Shown: positions 56,755-64,000 of the stretch, piece after piece | Layout of the letters: every line of letters begins with the position of its first letter | Numbering within the stretch: the stretch's first letter is position 1 | Program-made: the position numbers and the translations under genes | From: JANNNF01 sp963772935 | GTDB taxonomy: Bacteria; Pseudomonadota; Alphaproteobacteria; Rhodobacterales; Rhodobacteraceae | Direction of reading: 5' to 3' | DNA length: 64,000 bases | Assembly (NCBI GenBank): GCA_963772935.1 | Contig: CAVYZK010000007.1 | Location: forward strand, 434,001-498,000 | Notes under the pieces: model-generated | Database searches by the model: none | What the model was told of the DNA's origin: nothing | What the model saw: only the letters and a program-made list of their open reading frames with translations

Positions 56755-57755
56755 GGCGCGGCTCCAAACCCGGTCGGCATGGCGTTGGGGAAATGGCAGG
56801 CGACCGCATGGCCCGTGGCGGCGGCGGTCAAGGGCGGTTCCACCTGCGCGCACACAGGTTGCGCAATGGGGCAGCGGGTGCGGAAGGCGCAGCCCGACGG
56901 CGGGTTCAGCGGGCTGGGCACATCGCCGGTCAGCACGATGCGACGCCGCCCCCGTTCGCGGGCAGGGTCGGGCAGCGGCACCGCCGACATCAGCGCCTGC
57001 GTGTAGGGGTGCAGCGGCGCCCCATACAGCAGCGCCTTGGGGGCAATCTCCACGATCTTGCCCAGATACATCACCGCCACCCGGTGCGAGATATGCTGCA
57101 CCACCGACAGATCGTGCGCGATGAACACATAGGCCGTGCCCATATCGCGCTGAATGTCGCGCAGCAGGTTCAACACCCCCGCCTGCACGGAAACATCCAA
57201 GGCCGACACCGGTTCATCCAGCACCAGCACATCCGGCTTCAACGCCAGTGCCCGCGCGATCACCACCCGCTGCCGTTGCCCGCCTGACAGCTCATGCGGA
57301 TAACGGTTCCCAAGCTCCGGGTTCAGGCTGACCAGTTCCAGCATTTCCGCCACGCGCGCGCGGCGCCCCGCCCCCGACAGGTCGCTGATCCGCAAAGGTT
57401 CGGCGATATTCTCCGCCACCCGCATCCGTGGGTGCAACGACGCATAGGGGTCTTGAAACACCAGTTGAATATGCCGCCGCAGCTTGCGCATTTCAGATGG
57501 CGAGGCGGTGTTGATGTTCTGCCCGCGATAGAACGTCTCACCCGAGGTGGGTTCGATCACCCGCAGAATACAGCGCCCAAGGGTGGATTTCCCGCAGCCA
57601 GACTCGCCCACCAAGCCAAGGGTTTCCCCCGCAGGCACATCGAACGACACGCCGGATACCGCGTTCACATGCCCCACATCGCGTTCGATCAACAGCCCGC
57701 CCTTCACCGGAAAGCGTTTGACGATATTGCGGACCGACAGAATGGCATCCGTCAT
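56751..57755 (-). CDS. Dipeptide/oligopeptide-type ABC transporter ATPase (DppF/OppF-like)
   Basis: One of two ATPases of the importer (334 aa from ATG 57755). It has Walker A (GLVGESGCGKSTLGRCIL, about residues 48-65), signature LSGGQRQRVVIARALALKPDVLVLDEPVSALDV and the family C-terminal oligo_HPY segment (HPYTQALMSAVPLPDP, GCAFRTRCPIAQPVC). The cysteines of the last motif suggest the Fe-S or metal tail seen in this group. It overlaps both neighbours by 4 bases. Confidence 0.93.
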   Translation of the reverse strand: MTDAILSVRNIVKRFPVKGGLLIERDVGHVNAVSGVSFDVPAGETLGLVGESGCGKSTLGRCILRVIEPTSGETFYRGQNINTASPSEMRKLRRHIQLVFQDPYASLHPRMRVAENIAEPLRISDLSGAGRRARVAEMLELVSLNPELGNRYPHELSGGQRQRVVIARALALKPDVLVLDEPVSALDVSVQAGVLNLLRDIQRDMGTAYVFIAHDLSVVQHISHRVAVMYLGKIVEIAPKALLYGAPLHPYTQALMSAVPLPDPARERGRRRIVLTGDVPSPLNPPSGCAFRTRCPIAQPVCAQVEPPLTAAATGHAVACHFPNAMPTGFGAAP

Positions 57756-58724
57756 GCGGGCACCTGATCGGCAAAATGGCAGGCGGCACTGTGCCCGCCA
57801 AAATCGCGCAACGGGGGGGCCGTGACGCGGCAAATATCCTGCGCCATCGTGCAGCGCGGATGAAACGCACAGCCCCCCGGCAGCTTGCCAAGCGCAGGCG
57901 GCGTGCCCTCGATGGAAAACAGCCGGTCATGTGCGATGGTCATATCGGGGATCGAGGCGATCAGCCCCCGCGTATAAGGATGCCGGGGGTTGCGCGAACA
58001 GATCATCCACCGGGGCCTGCTCCACCACCTCGCCGGAATAGACCACGGCCACCCGGGTCGCATGGCCCGCCAGCACCCCCAGATCATGGGTAATCAGCAC
58101 CAGCCCAAGGTTCAGCCGTTTCTGCAAATCGGCCAGCACCTGCATGATCTGCGCCTGCACCGTCACGTCCAGCGCGGTGGTCGGTTCATCCGCAATCAGC
58201 AGGTCAGGGTCATTGGCCACCGCCATGGCGATCATCACCCGCTGCCGCATACCGCCCGAAAACTCATGCGGAAACTGCGCCACCCGGCGGTCGGGTTCGG
58301 GAATGGCGACCAGGGTCAGCAACTCAATCGCCCGCGCCGTCGCGGCCTTGGCCGACATGCCGGGGTTGTGCAGCGTAATCGCCTCGGCAATCTGCGCGCC
58401 CACGGTCATCACCGGGTTCAAGGACGACAGCGGGTCTTGAAAGATCATCGCCACCCGCGACCCCCGCAGTTTGCGCAAGTCGCGGCGGGGCATCCCCACC
58501 AACTCCTGCCCCTTGAACCGCACAGACCCGGTGACGCGGGCAAATTCCGGCTGCAACCCAAGCGCTGCCAGCATCCCCACCGATTTGCCAGACCCGGATT
58601 CGCCCACAATCCCCAGCACCTCGCCATGGTTGACGGTCAGCGATATGCCCCGCACAGCCTCGGCAAACTGGCCATCGCGGCCAAAGGCCACCCGCAGGTC
58701 GCGCACCTCAAACAGGGCGGTCAT
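57752..58724 (-). CDS. Dipeptide/oligopeptide-type ABC transporter ATPase (DppD/OppD-like), frameshifted as sequenced
   Basis: The second ATPase. It has Walker A (GIVGESGSGKSVGMLAAL), Q-loop FQDPLSSLNPVM, signature FSGGMRQRVMIAMAVANDPDLLIADEPTTALDV and H-loop LITHDLGVLAG. The frame is lost after LFAQ near 57987; the other frame supplies RHPYTRGLIASIPDM and GCAFHPRCTMAQDIC. Removing one G from the plus-strand run of five restores 323 aa with an intact C-terminus. It overlaps the permease gene by 4 bases. Confidence 0.9.
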
Positions 58725-59557
58725 TTCGACCTCGGGTCAAAATAGTCATGCAGCCCGTCCCCGATGAAGTTGAACCCCAGCACGATGGTCAAAATCGCAG
58801 CCCCCGGCGCAAAGGCCACCCACCAGGAATAGAACTGCGACGCCCCGTCCGATATCATCGCCCCCCATTCCGGCGTCGGCGGCGTGGCCCCAAGCCCAAT
58901 GAAGCTGAGCGAGGCCGCAAGCAAAATCACCTGCCCCAGATCCATCGTCGCGTTCACCAGTATCGGCGTCCAGCACAGCGGCAGGATGTGCTTGAACAGG
59001 ATGCGGCTCTCGCTCGCCCCCGCCACCACGGCGGCCTCCACATGCTCGCGTTCCCGCACCTCCAGCACTTGGGCGCGCATCAGGCGGGCGTAGACCGGCC
59101 ACCACACGATCACCATCGCCACCGTCGCGTTCTGCAACCCCGGCCCGAGGGACGCCGCCACCGCCATCGCCAGCAGCATCGGTGGAAACGACAGCGTGAT
59201 ATCCACCAGCCGCATGATCGCAGCCCCGGTCCAGCCGCCGACATAGCCCGAAATGGCCCCCAGACCCCCGCCGATGATCACCGCCAAGGCCACCACGATC
59301 ACCGCAATCGGCAGCGAATTGCGCGCCCCGTGCAGGGTGCGGCTGAACACATCGCGCCCCAAAGTGTCCGTCCCCAGCCAATGCTCCCAACTCGGGGCCT
59401 GCAACCGCCGCCCGACCAGATCCAGCGGGTCATACATCGTCATCACCGGGGCCAGCACGGTCGCCAGCAGCCAGAACCCCACCACGGCAAGACCAATGCC
59501 CATGGGGATAGACAACCAACGCGGGCGACGAAAACGGGGGGCGGGAAGGGCGACCAT
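58721..59557 (-). CDS. Dipeptide/oligopeptide-type ABC transporter permease (DppC-like)
   Basis: A 278-aa inner-membrane subunit with about six helices. It has the N-terminal HWLGTDTLGRDVFSR-like motif (EHWLGTDTLGRDVFSRTLHGAR), the IITVALAIGG-type first permease helix and the EAA loop VVAGASESRILFKHILPLCW. It abuts dppB with no gap (start at 59557, dppB stop at 59558). The protein ends HDYFDPRSK as usual for the family. Confidence 0.93.
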   Translation of the reverse strand: MVALPAPRFRRPRWLSIPMGIGLAVVGFWLLATVLAPVMTMYDPLDLVGRRLQAPSWEHWLGTDTLGRDVFSRTLHGARNSLPIAVIVVALAVIIGGGLGAISGYVGGWTGAAIMRLVDITLSFPPMLLAMAVAASLGPGLQNATVAMVIVWWPVYARLMRAQVLEVREREHVEAAVVAGASESRILFKHILPLCWTPILVNATMDLGQVILLAASLSFIGLGATPPTPEWGAMISDGASQFYSWWVAFAPGAAILTIVLGFNFIGDGLHDYFDPRSK

Positions 59558-60572
59558 CTAACCCAGCCTCACACGCGGGTTGGCCACGACATAGGCAATG
59601 TCGGTCAAAAGGTTGGTGATCAGAAACACCATCCCCCCCACGATCGTCACGCCAATGATGGCCGGAAAATCCAGACCCCCGCGCGGCGTCCACCACATAA
59701 GACCCCATGCCGGGCCACGAAAAGATCGTCTCGGTCAGCACTGCCCCCGTCAGCAGATAGGCAAAGGAATAGCCGATCACCGTCAGCGTCGGCACCAGCG
59801 TGTTGCGCAGCGCGTGGGCAAACACCACCCGCATCTCGCCCGCCCCCTTGGCCCTCGCGGTCAGGATGAACTCGCGGCTCAACACCTCCAGCATATTGGC
59901 GCGCACCAGCCGCGAAATCGTGCCCGCCACCGCCCAGCCCAGCACAAAGGCGGGCAGGATCAGATGCCACAACGCATCGACAAACACCGCAAAATCCCCC
60001 GCAATCAGCGCATCAATCGTGATGAACCCAGTGATCGCAGGCGGCACGTCCATCCGCGCATCCACCCGCCCCGGCCCCGGCAACACGCCCCATTGCACGG
60101 AAAAGACATACAGCAACACCAGCCCCAGCCAGAACACCGGCACGGACGACCCGAACAGCGCAAACAACCGCGCCACATGGTCAATCACCGTGTTGCGGAA
60201 ATACGCGGCCAGCACCCCCAAGGTGATCCCCATCACCGTCCCGATGATCATGGCGGAAATCACCAGTTCCATCGTGGCGGGCAGGCGGTACAGAATATCC
60301 TGCGCCACCGGCCTGCGGGTGATGAAGGACGTGCCCATATCGCCCTGCAACAGGTTGCCGACATAAATCACATAGCGTTCGGGCAAACTGCGGTCCAAGC
60401 CCCAGCGGGCCTTGGCAGCGGCCACCACCTCGGGGTTGTTCATCTGGCGTTCCGATACGATGGCCGTCAGCGGGTCGCCCTTGGTGACAGTCGTCAGCAG
60501 AAACGCCAGCGTCACGATCCCCAGCACAAGGAACGGCATCAGCAACAGACGGCGCAGGATATAGCGGGTCAC
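59558..60572 (-). CDS. Dipeptide/oligopeptide-type ABC transporter permease (DppB-like), frameshifted as sequenced
   Basis: The first permease and first gene of the operon. From GTG 60572 (after AAAGGA): MTRYILRRLLLMPFLVLGIVTLAFLL (initiator read as Met), WGLDRSLPERYVIYV, and the EAA loop TARAKGAGEMRVVFAHALRNTLVPTLTVIGYSFAYLLTGAVLTE. After YVVDAARG the sequenced frame degenerates. Removing one G (C-run 59676-59680, plus strand) gives LDFPAIIGVTIVGGMVFLITNLLTDIAYVVANPRVRLG and a 337-aa protein. No substrate-binding gene accompanies the operon in this window. Confidence 0.9.
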
Positions 60573-60620
60573 GGCGATCCTTTGGGTGCAGTTCTGGCGC
60601 GGGTCTCCATGTCGTTCATA

Positions 60621-60667
60621 TTGACAAGCGGGGTCCGGCCCGTCAACATAAATGAAATTAAATTCCA
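60621..60667. promoter_or_regulatory. Divergent promoter and candidate IclR operator
   Basis: TGAAATT-A-AATTCCA at 60653-60667 is an almost perfect 15-bp dyad (one mismatch pair). It resembles the TGGAATTNNAATTCCA type of IclR-family site. TTGACA at 60621-60626 lies in the same gap. The position between the transporter operon and the iclR-type gene suits control of both. Confidence 0.5.
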
Positions 60668-60712
60668 CTTACTGACTTTGCGGTCGGTCGGGTGGATCGG
60701 AAAGGACAGCCT

Positions 60713-61534
60713 TTGCGCAAACGGACCAAACCCACCGATGGCAGCACCGGCCTTGATGCCAGCAGTTCGGCGGCATCCCTGACCCGGGGGTTGGATATCC
60801 TGCGCGCCTTCACCATCAACGACGCGACCCTTGGCAATCAAGACCTGATCGAACGTACCGGCCTGCCCAAGGCCACGATCTCCCGCCTGACCTCGACCTT
60901 GGTGGGTCTGGGCTATCTGCATTATGACGACATGCTGGGCCGCTACAGCATCGGCCCTGCGACCGTATCCTTGGGCTATTCCGCGCTCAGTTCCAGCGCG
61001 GTGGTGCATATGGCGATGCCCCTGATGCAGGCGGTGGCCGACAAGACCGGGGCCGCCGTGGCGCTGGGCACCCGCGATGGGGCCGAGATGGTCTATCTCG
61101 CCAACCGCCGCTCCCTCAGCCCGGTGTCCCTGCGCCTGAACGTCGGCTCTCGCCTGCCGATCTGGCGCACGGCCATGGGCCTCGCCTACCTTGCAGAAAT
61201 GAAGCCCGATATCCGCGATAGCCTCGTGGCCGACCTGATGGCGGCAGACCCCGACAACGCAGGCCACATCCGCGACTATCTGGACAGCGCTTTGGACCAG
61301 CACGCCCGCACCGGCTTTGTCACCAGCTTCGGCCATTGGTACAGCTATATCAACGCGGTGGGCGTGGCGTTCCGACCCACCGATGGCTCGCCCTTGGTCG
61401 CCCTCACCTGCGGCGGCATCGTCGATATCCTGCCGCAAGACCGCTGCGTGCAGATGGTCGGGCCGGAACTGCTGGCCCTGACGCAAACCCTGCGCGACCG
61501 GTTGTCGGGGCAGTTTGCCCCCACCGCACCCTGA
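60713..61534 (+). CDS. IclR-family transcriptional regulator
   Basis: The likely regulator of the divergent operon. From TTG 60713 (after GGAAAGGA) it is 273 aa; GTG 60692 adds seven residues. The N-terminal winged helix is SLTRGLDILRAFTINDATLGNQDLIERTGLPKATISRLTSTL. The C-terminal IclR effector domain carries AVALGTRDGAEMVYLANRRS, VGSRLPIWRTAMGLAYLA and GVAFRPTDGSPLVALTCGG. Its 3' end is present again in three decayed copies downstream. The effector is unknown but is probably a CoA ester or acid handled by the operon. Confidence 0.92.
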   Translation: MRKRTKPTDGSTGLDASSSAASLTRGLDILRAFTINDATLGNQDLIERTGLPKATISRLTSTLVGLGYLHYDDMLGRYSIGPATVSLGYSALSSSAVVHMAMPLMQAVADKTGAAVALGTRDGAEMVYLANRRSLSPVSLRLNVGSRLPIWRTAMGLAYLAEMKPDIRDSLVADLMAADPDNAGHIRDYLDSALDQHARTGFVTSFGHWYSYINAVGVAFRPTDGSPLVALTCGGIVDILPQDRCVQMVGPELLALTQTLRDRLSGQFAPTAP

Positions 61535-62717
61535 AAAAGGCCCGCCATGCCCGTCACGGTCCTGCGCCCCAAGGTCAACCGTTGCGCTACCAGCGGCAAA
61601 GCCGCGCAATGGCGGGTGGCCGAAGGCGACAGTGTGCAGCAGCCCCGGACGAAGATCGAGAATGGCGCGGCATCAGACCTTGCCCCGCCCAACCGCACCA
61701 TCATCGACACAGTATGGCTGGCCGATGGCGATGGGGTGCAGCAGGGCCAGCCCTCGTCGCAGATCGAAAATCACACGGCGTTGAAGGCGACCATCCCTGA
61801 CGACGCCGTCATCCCCAGCGCGACAGCCATGGCTTCCCCGCCGACAAATCATTCCCCCTCGGTCGCTCTCAGTATCGCCCGCACTGTCGATGCCGCGCCG
61901 CACAACCTCCCTCTGCACATGGTTGGCCCCGAACGGCTGACCCAAACCCCGCTTACCCGTCTGCCACCGCACTTTGCCCCACCGCGTCCTGATCAAACGC
62001 CCCACATGCCCACCATCGCCCCTCGCCCCAAGACCAGTCCCAAATCCGCCAGCGGTACGGTGTTCCACTTGCGGGTGGCGGCAGGTGACCGGGGGCAGCG
62101 GGGCGCGTCAGAGATCGACGACGAATCGGTCGCAGCAAAGTCTGCATCACCCGACCACGACACGATCACCGCGACATGTCCGGCGCTTCTGCCTCCTGAA
62201 CCGTCCCTCGCAATAGCCCTCCCAAGATGCGGCATCGTCGATCCCCCTCCGCAAGACCGCTGCGCGCATATGCCCATGCCGAACCGCTTGGCCCTGACCC
62301 GAACCCGACGCAATCGGTTGGCAGGGCAGTTTGCTCCCTCGTCCATCGCCCAGAGGAAATCGATGCGCGTGACCCTCATCTCCCCCAAGGTCAGCCTCAA
62401 ATCCGCCAGCGGCCAGATGTCCCGATGGCTGGTGGCAAAAGGCGATAGGGTGCAGCAGGGGCGCGCCCTGTTTGAAAGAGCCGATGGCAAGGCGACGGCA
62501 AAGGCAGACTTCATCGCCCACCGTACCGTCAACGCAACAGACGTGGCGTTGACGCCCACCGTGGTTTCCACTCGGACGCCCGCCCCAGTGGCCGCATCGC
62601 CAATACCCTGCCGCAAGACCGCCCTGTGCAAAGCCTCGCGCCGAACCCTCTCGCCCTGCCACGAACCCCACGCTTGCGGCAATCCGCCCCCACCATCCCC
62701 TGACCAAAGGAACTCCG
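61535..62717 (+). repeat. Decayed tandem copies of the iclR 3' end plus lipoyl-domain 5' end
   Basis: This 1.18-kb stretch looks like three degenerate repeats of the junction that now surrounds it. Lipoyl-like starts lie at 61547 (MPVTVLRPKV...WRVAEGDSVQQ), 62006 (PKSASGTVFHLRVAAGDRG) and 62363 (MRVTLISPKVSLKSASGQMS, RWLVAKGDRVQQGRALFE). The intact gene starts at 62718. IclR-tail-like segments lie at about 61855-61990 (HMVGPERLTQT), 62196-62345 (CGIVDPPPQDRC, NRLAGQFAPS) and 62590-62702 (TLPQDRPVQ). An extra lipoyl fragment sits at about 61715-61800. Spacings are 459, 357 and 355 bases. The lipoyl-lysine is lost except in the third copy. An open frame to 62842 spans it, but I do not regard it as a single gene. 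Confidence 0.75.
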
Positions 62718-63932
62718 ATGCCCGTCACCGTCATCTACCCCAAGGTCAGTCTCGAATCCGCCAGCGGCAAAATCTCGCAATGGCTGGTGGCCGAAGGCGA
62801 CGCCGTGCAGCAGGGCCAGATCCTGTTCGAAATCGAGAATGACAAGGCGGCGGTAGAGGTTGAATCTCCCGGCGACGGCATCATCCGAGATCTTGCGGCT
62901 GCAGGGACCGAGGTTGATGTCGGCGCGGCGGTGGCGACGATTTATGCAGCGGGCGAGGCGGTGGTAACATCTGAACAAAGTGTTAACGACAAACCGACTA
63001 TCGTTACTGATCAACCACTTGATACCCCCGTCCCGCGCCGGGACACCCCCAACCCCACCCCCTTGGCCCGCCGCATGGCAGCCGACGCCGGGGTCAGCCT
63101 GTCAGGCCTGCCCGGAACTGGACCCAACGGACGGGTCCAAAGAAAGGACGTCGAGGCCCACCTCGCGACCCTCTCCCCCACCCTGAACGCCGTCTGGCTG
63201 CGGAAGGGGGAAGGGGTGCCCCTCGTCCTGCTGCACGGCTTCGCCTCCGATCACAACACCTGGCGCGGCATGTTCGCAGGCACCCCCTTCGCCGCCCCCG
63301 TGCTGGCCCTGGACCTGCCCTGCCACGGAGCCTCCCCCCGCGACCTGCCCGCCGATCTGGACGCGGTGGCGGCGCTGGTCGAACAGACCCTGACCGGATT
63401 GATCCAAGGCCCGCTGGTCCTCGCCGGCCACTCCTTCGGCGGCGCCGTCGCGGCCCGCCTCGCCACGCGAGCCAAGCTGGACCTGCGCGGCCTCTGCCTG
63501 TTCGCCCCCGCCGGACTAGGCCCAGAGGTCAACGCCGCCTTCACCGCCGGAATCCTGCGTAGCCTCGAACCCGCCAGCCTGAGGCCATGGCTGCAAGAGC
63601 TGACCCACAACCCCGCCACCATCACCCCCGCCTTCCTGACCGCCGTGGTCCAGCAACGCCAGGACCAGCCCCTCACCGCCGCGATGCAGGCCTTCGCGGC
63701 CCGCTTCTTCCCCGATGGCACCCAAGCCGCATCCATCCGTGCCGACCTCGCCGCGCTGACCCTGCCCACCCGCATCGTCTTTGGCCGTCAGGACCGCATC
63801 CTGCCCTATGGCGCGACCCGCCATCTGCCGGGGTCGGTCGGCCTGCACAGCGTGGATGATTGCGGCCACCTGCCGCATCTGGAACACCCGGCCCTCGCCC
63901 TGCGCATTCTGACCGAGTTGCTACGCCCCTGA
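62718..63932 (+). CDS. AcoC-type lipoyl/E3-binding/alpha-beta-hydrolase fusion
   Basis: The 404-aa protein has an N-terminal lipoyl domain (residues 1-78, lipoyl-lysine K43 in ENDKAAVE) and a peripheral-subunit-binding domain (about 112-149, TPLARRMAADAGVSLSGLPG). An alpha/beta-hydrolase-fold domain follows (about 158-404) with nucleophile Ser239 in GHSFGG, Asp in GRQD and His in CGHLPHLEHP. The layout is that of the acetoin dehydrogenase E2 component. AAAGGA precedes the ATG. No E1 (AcoA/AcoB) or E3 gene is in this window; they may lie elsewhere. The substrate is inferred only from the family. Confidence 0.85.
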   Translation: MPVTVIYPKVSLESASGKISQWLVAEGDAVQQGQILFEIENDKAAVEVESPGDGIIRDLAAAGTEVDVGAAVATIYAAGEAVVTSEQSVNDKPTIVTDQPLDTPVPRRDTPNPTPLARRMAADAGVSLSGLPGTGPNGRVQRKDVEAHLATLSPTLNAVWLRKGEGVPLVLLHGFASDHNTWRGMFAGTPFAAPVLALDLPCHGASPRDLPADLDAVAALVEQTLTGLIQGPLVLAGHSFGGAVAARLATRAKLDLRGLCLFAPAGLGPEVNAAFTAGILRSLEPASLRPWLQELTHNPATITPAFLTAVVQQRQDQPLTAAMQAFAARFFPDGTQAASIRADLAALTLPTRIVFGRQDRILPYGATRHLPGSVGLHSVDDCGHLPHLEHPALALRILTELLRP

Positions 63933-64000
63933 CGGCTGCTGCCCATAAGTGCCATAGCGGGCGTGAACGTCGGCCATCTCGGCAGACGTCAACAAAACCG
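63921..64000 (-). CDS. C-terminal end of a gene running in from the right edge (partial)
   Basis: Twenty-five codons (VLLTSAEMADVHARYGTYGQQP then SGA, stop TAG at 63921-63923) are open to the edge. They converge on and overlap the AcoC-type gene by 12 bases. Too short to assign a family. The composition is protein-like and the convergent overlap is similar to others here, but this could be chance. Confidence 0.35.
   Translation of the reverse strand, partial: VLLTSAEMADVHARYGTYGQQPSGA

Noticed and set aside
61547..62842. 431-aa open frame as a single multi-lipoyl protein
   Set aside because: It contains decayed copies of both iclR tail and lipoyl head, loses the lipoyl-lysines, and runs out of frame into the intact gene. 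A repeat fossil explains it better, although expression is not excluded.

Overview
This window reads as a chromosomal segment of an alphaproteobacterium, most likely a member of the Rhodobacteraceae. It is GC-rich (judged by eye, not computed), has short intergenic gaps and many 4-base ATGA gene overlaps. The gene orders ppiC-argJ-mutT divergent from secA, dnaK-dnaJ, and rnd-kdsD-lptC-lptA-lptB-hpf-ptsN are typical of that group. No rRNA, tRNA, CRISPR array, transposase or phage gene was seen.

Layout. 1-14 kb is housekeeping: a tiny conserved gene, mutT, argJ, a PpiC-type isomerase, secA, two envelope proteins (one a periplasmic-binding/OmpA fusion), a methyltransferase, radC, dnaJ and dnaK. 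13.5-22.5 kb is a surface-polysaccharide block: polysaccharide ABC permease, cysQ, kdsB, galU, two paralogous glycosyltransferases, a GT14-like branching enzyme and a sulfotransferase. 22.6-27.4 kb is the KDO/LPS-transport and nitrogen-PTS neighbourhood. 27.5-36.5 kb is an OhrR/MarR regulator and the kdpFABC-kdpDE potassium system, interrupted by an antisense DinB-family gene. 36.7-48.1 kb is a carbohydrate module: DeoR regulator, RbsABC-like importer with a DUF2291 protein, FucI/AraA-like isomerase, split transketolase, FGGY kinase and a BNR-repeat protein. The combination resembles the isomerase-kinase-transketolase route for branched pentoses such as D-apiose. 48.1-51.6 kb is an EmrAB-type efflux pump with a divergent TetR and paired operators. 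52.2-60.6 kb is one tightly overlapping operon: dipeptide-type ABC transporter without a binding protein, CaiB-type CoA-transferase, FadB-like protein and a semialdehyde dehydrogenase. A divergent IclR gene lies next to it. The right end holds a lipoyl/alpha-beta-hydrolase fusion of AcoC type.

Three things stand out. First, about 17 reading-frame breaks fall in otherwise well-conserved genes between 15.4 and 59.7 kb. Nearly all are repaired by removing one base, so base-calling error is the leading explanation and many genes below are described as reconstructed. Second, 61.5-62.7 kb holds three decayed tandem copies of the junction between the iclR 3' end and the lipoyl-domain 5' end, at about 355-bp spacing with one longer unit. 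Third, an inverted pair of related non-coding repeats (36551-36715 and 51781-52008) brackets the carbohydrate and efflux modules.
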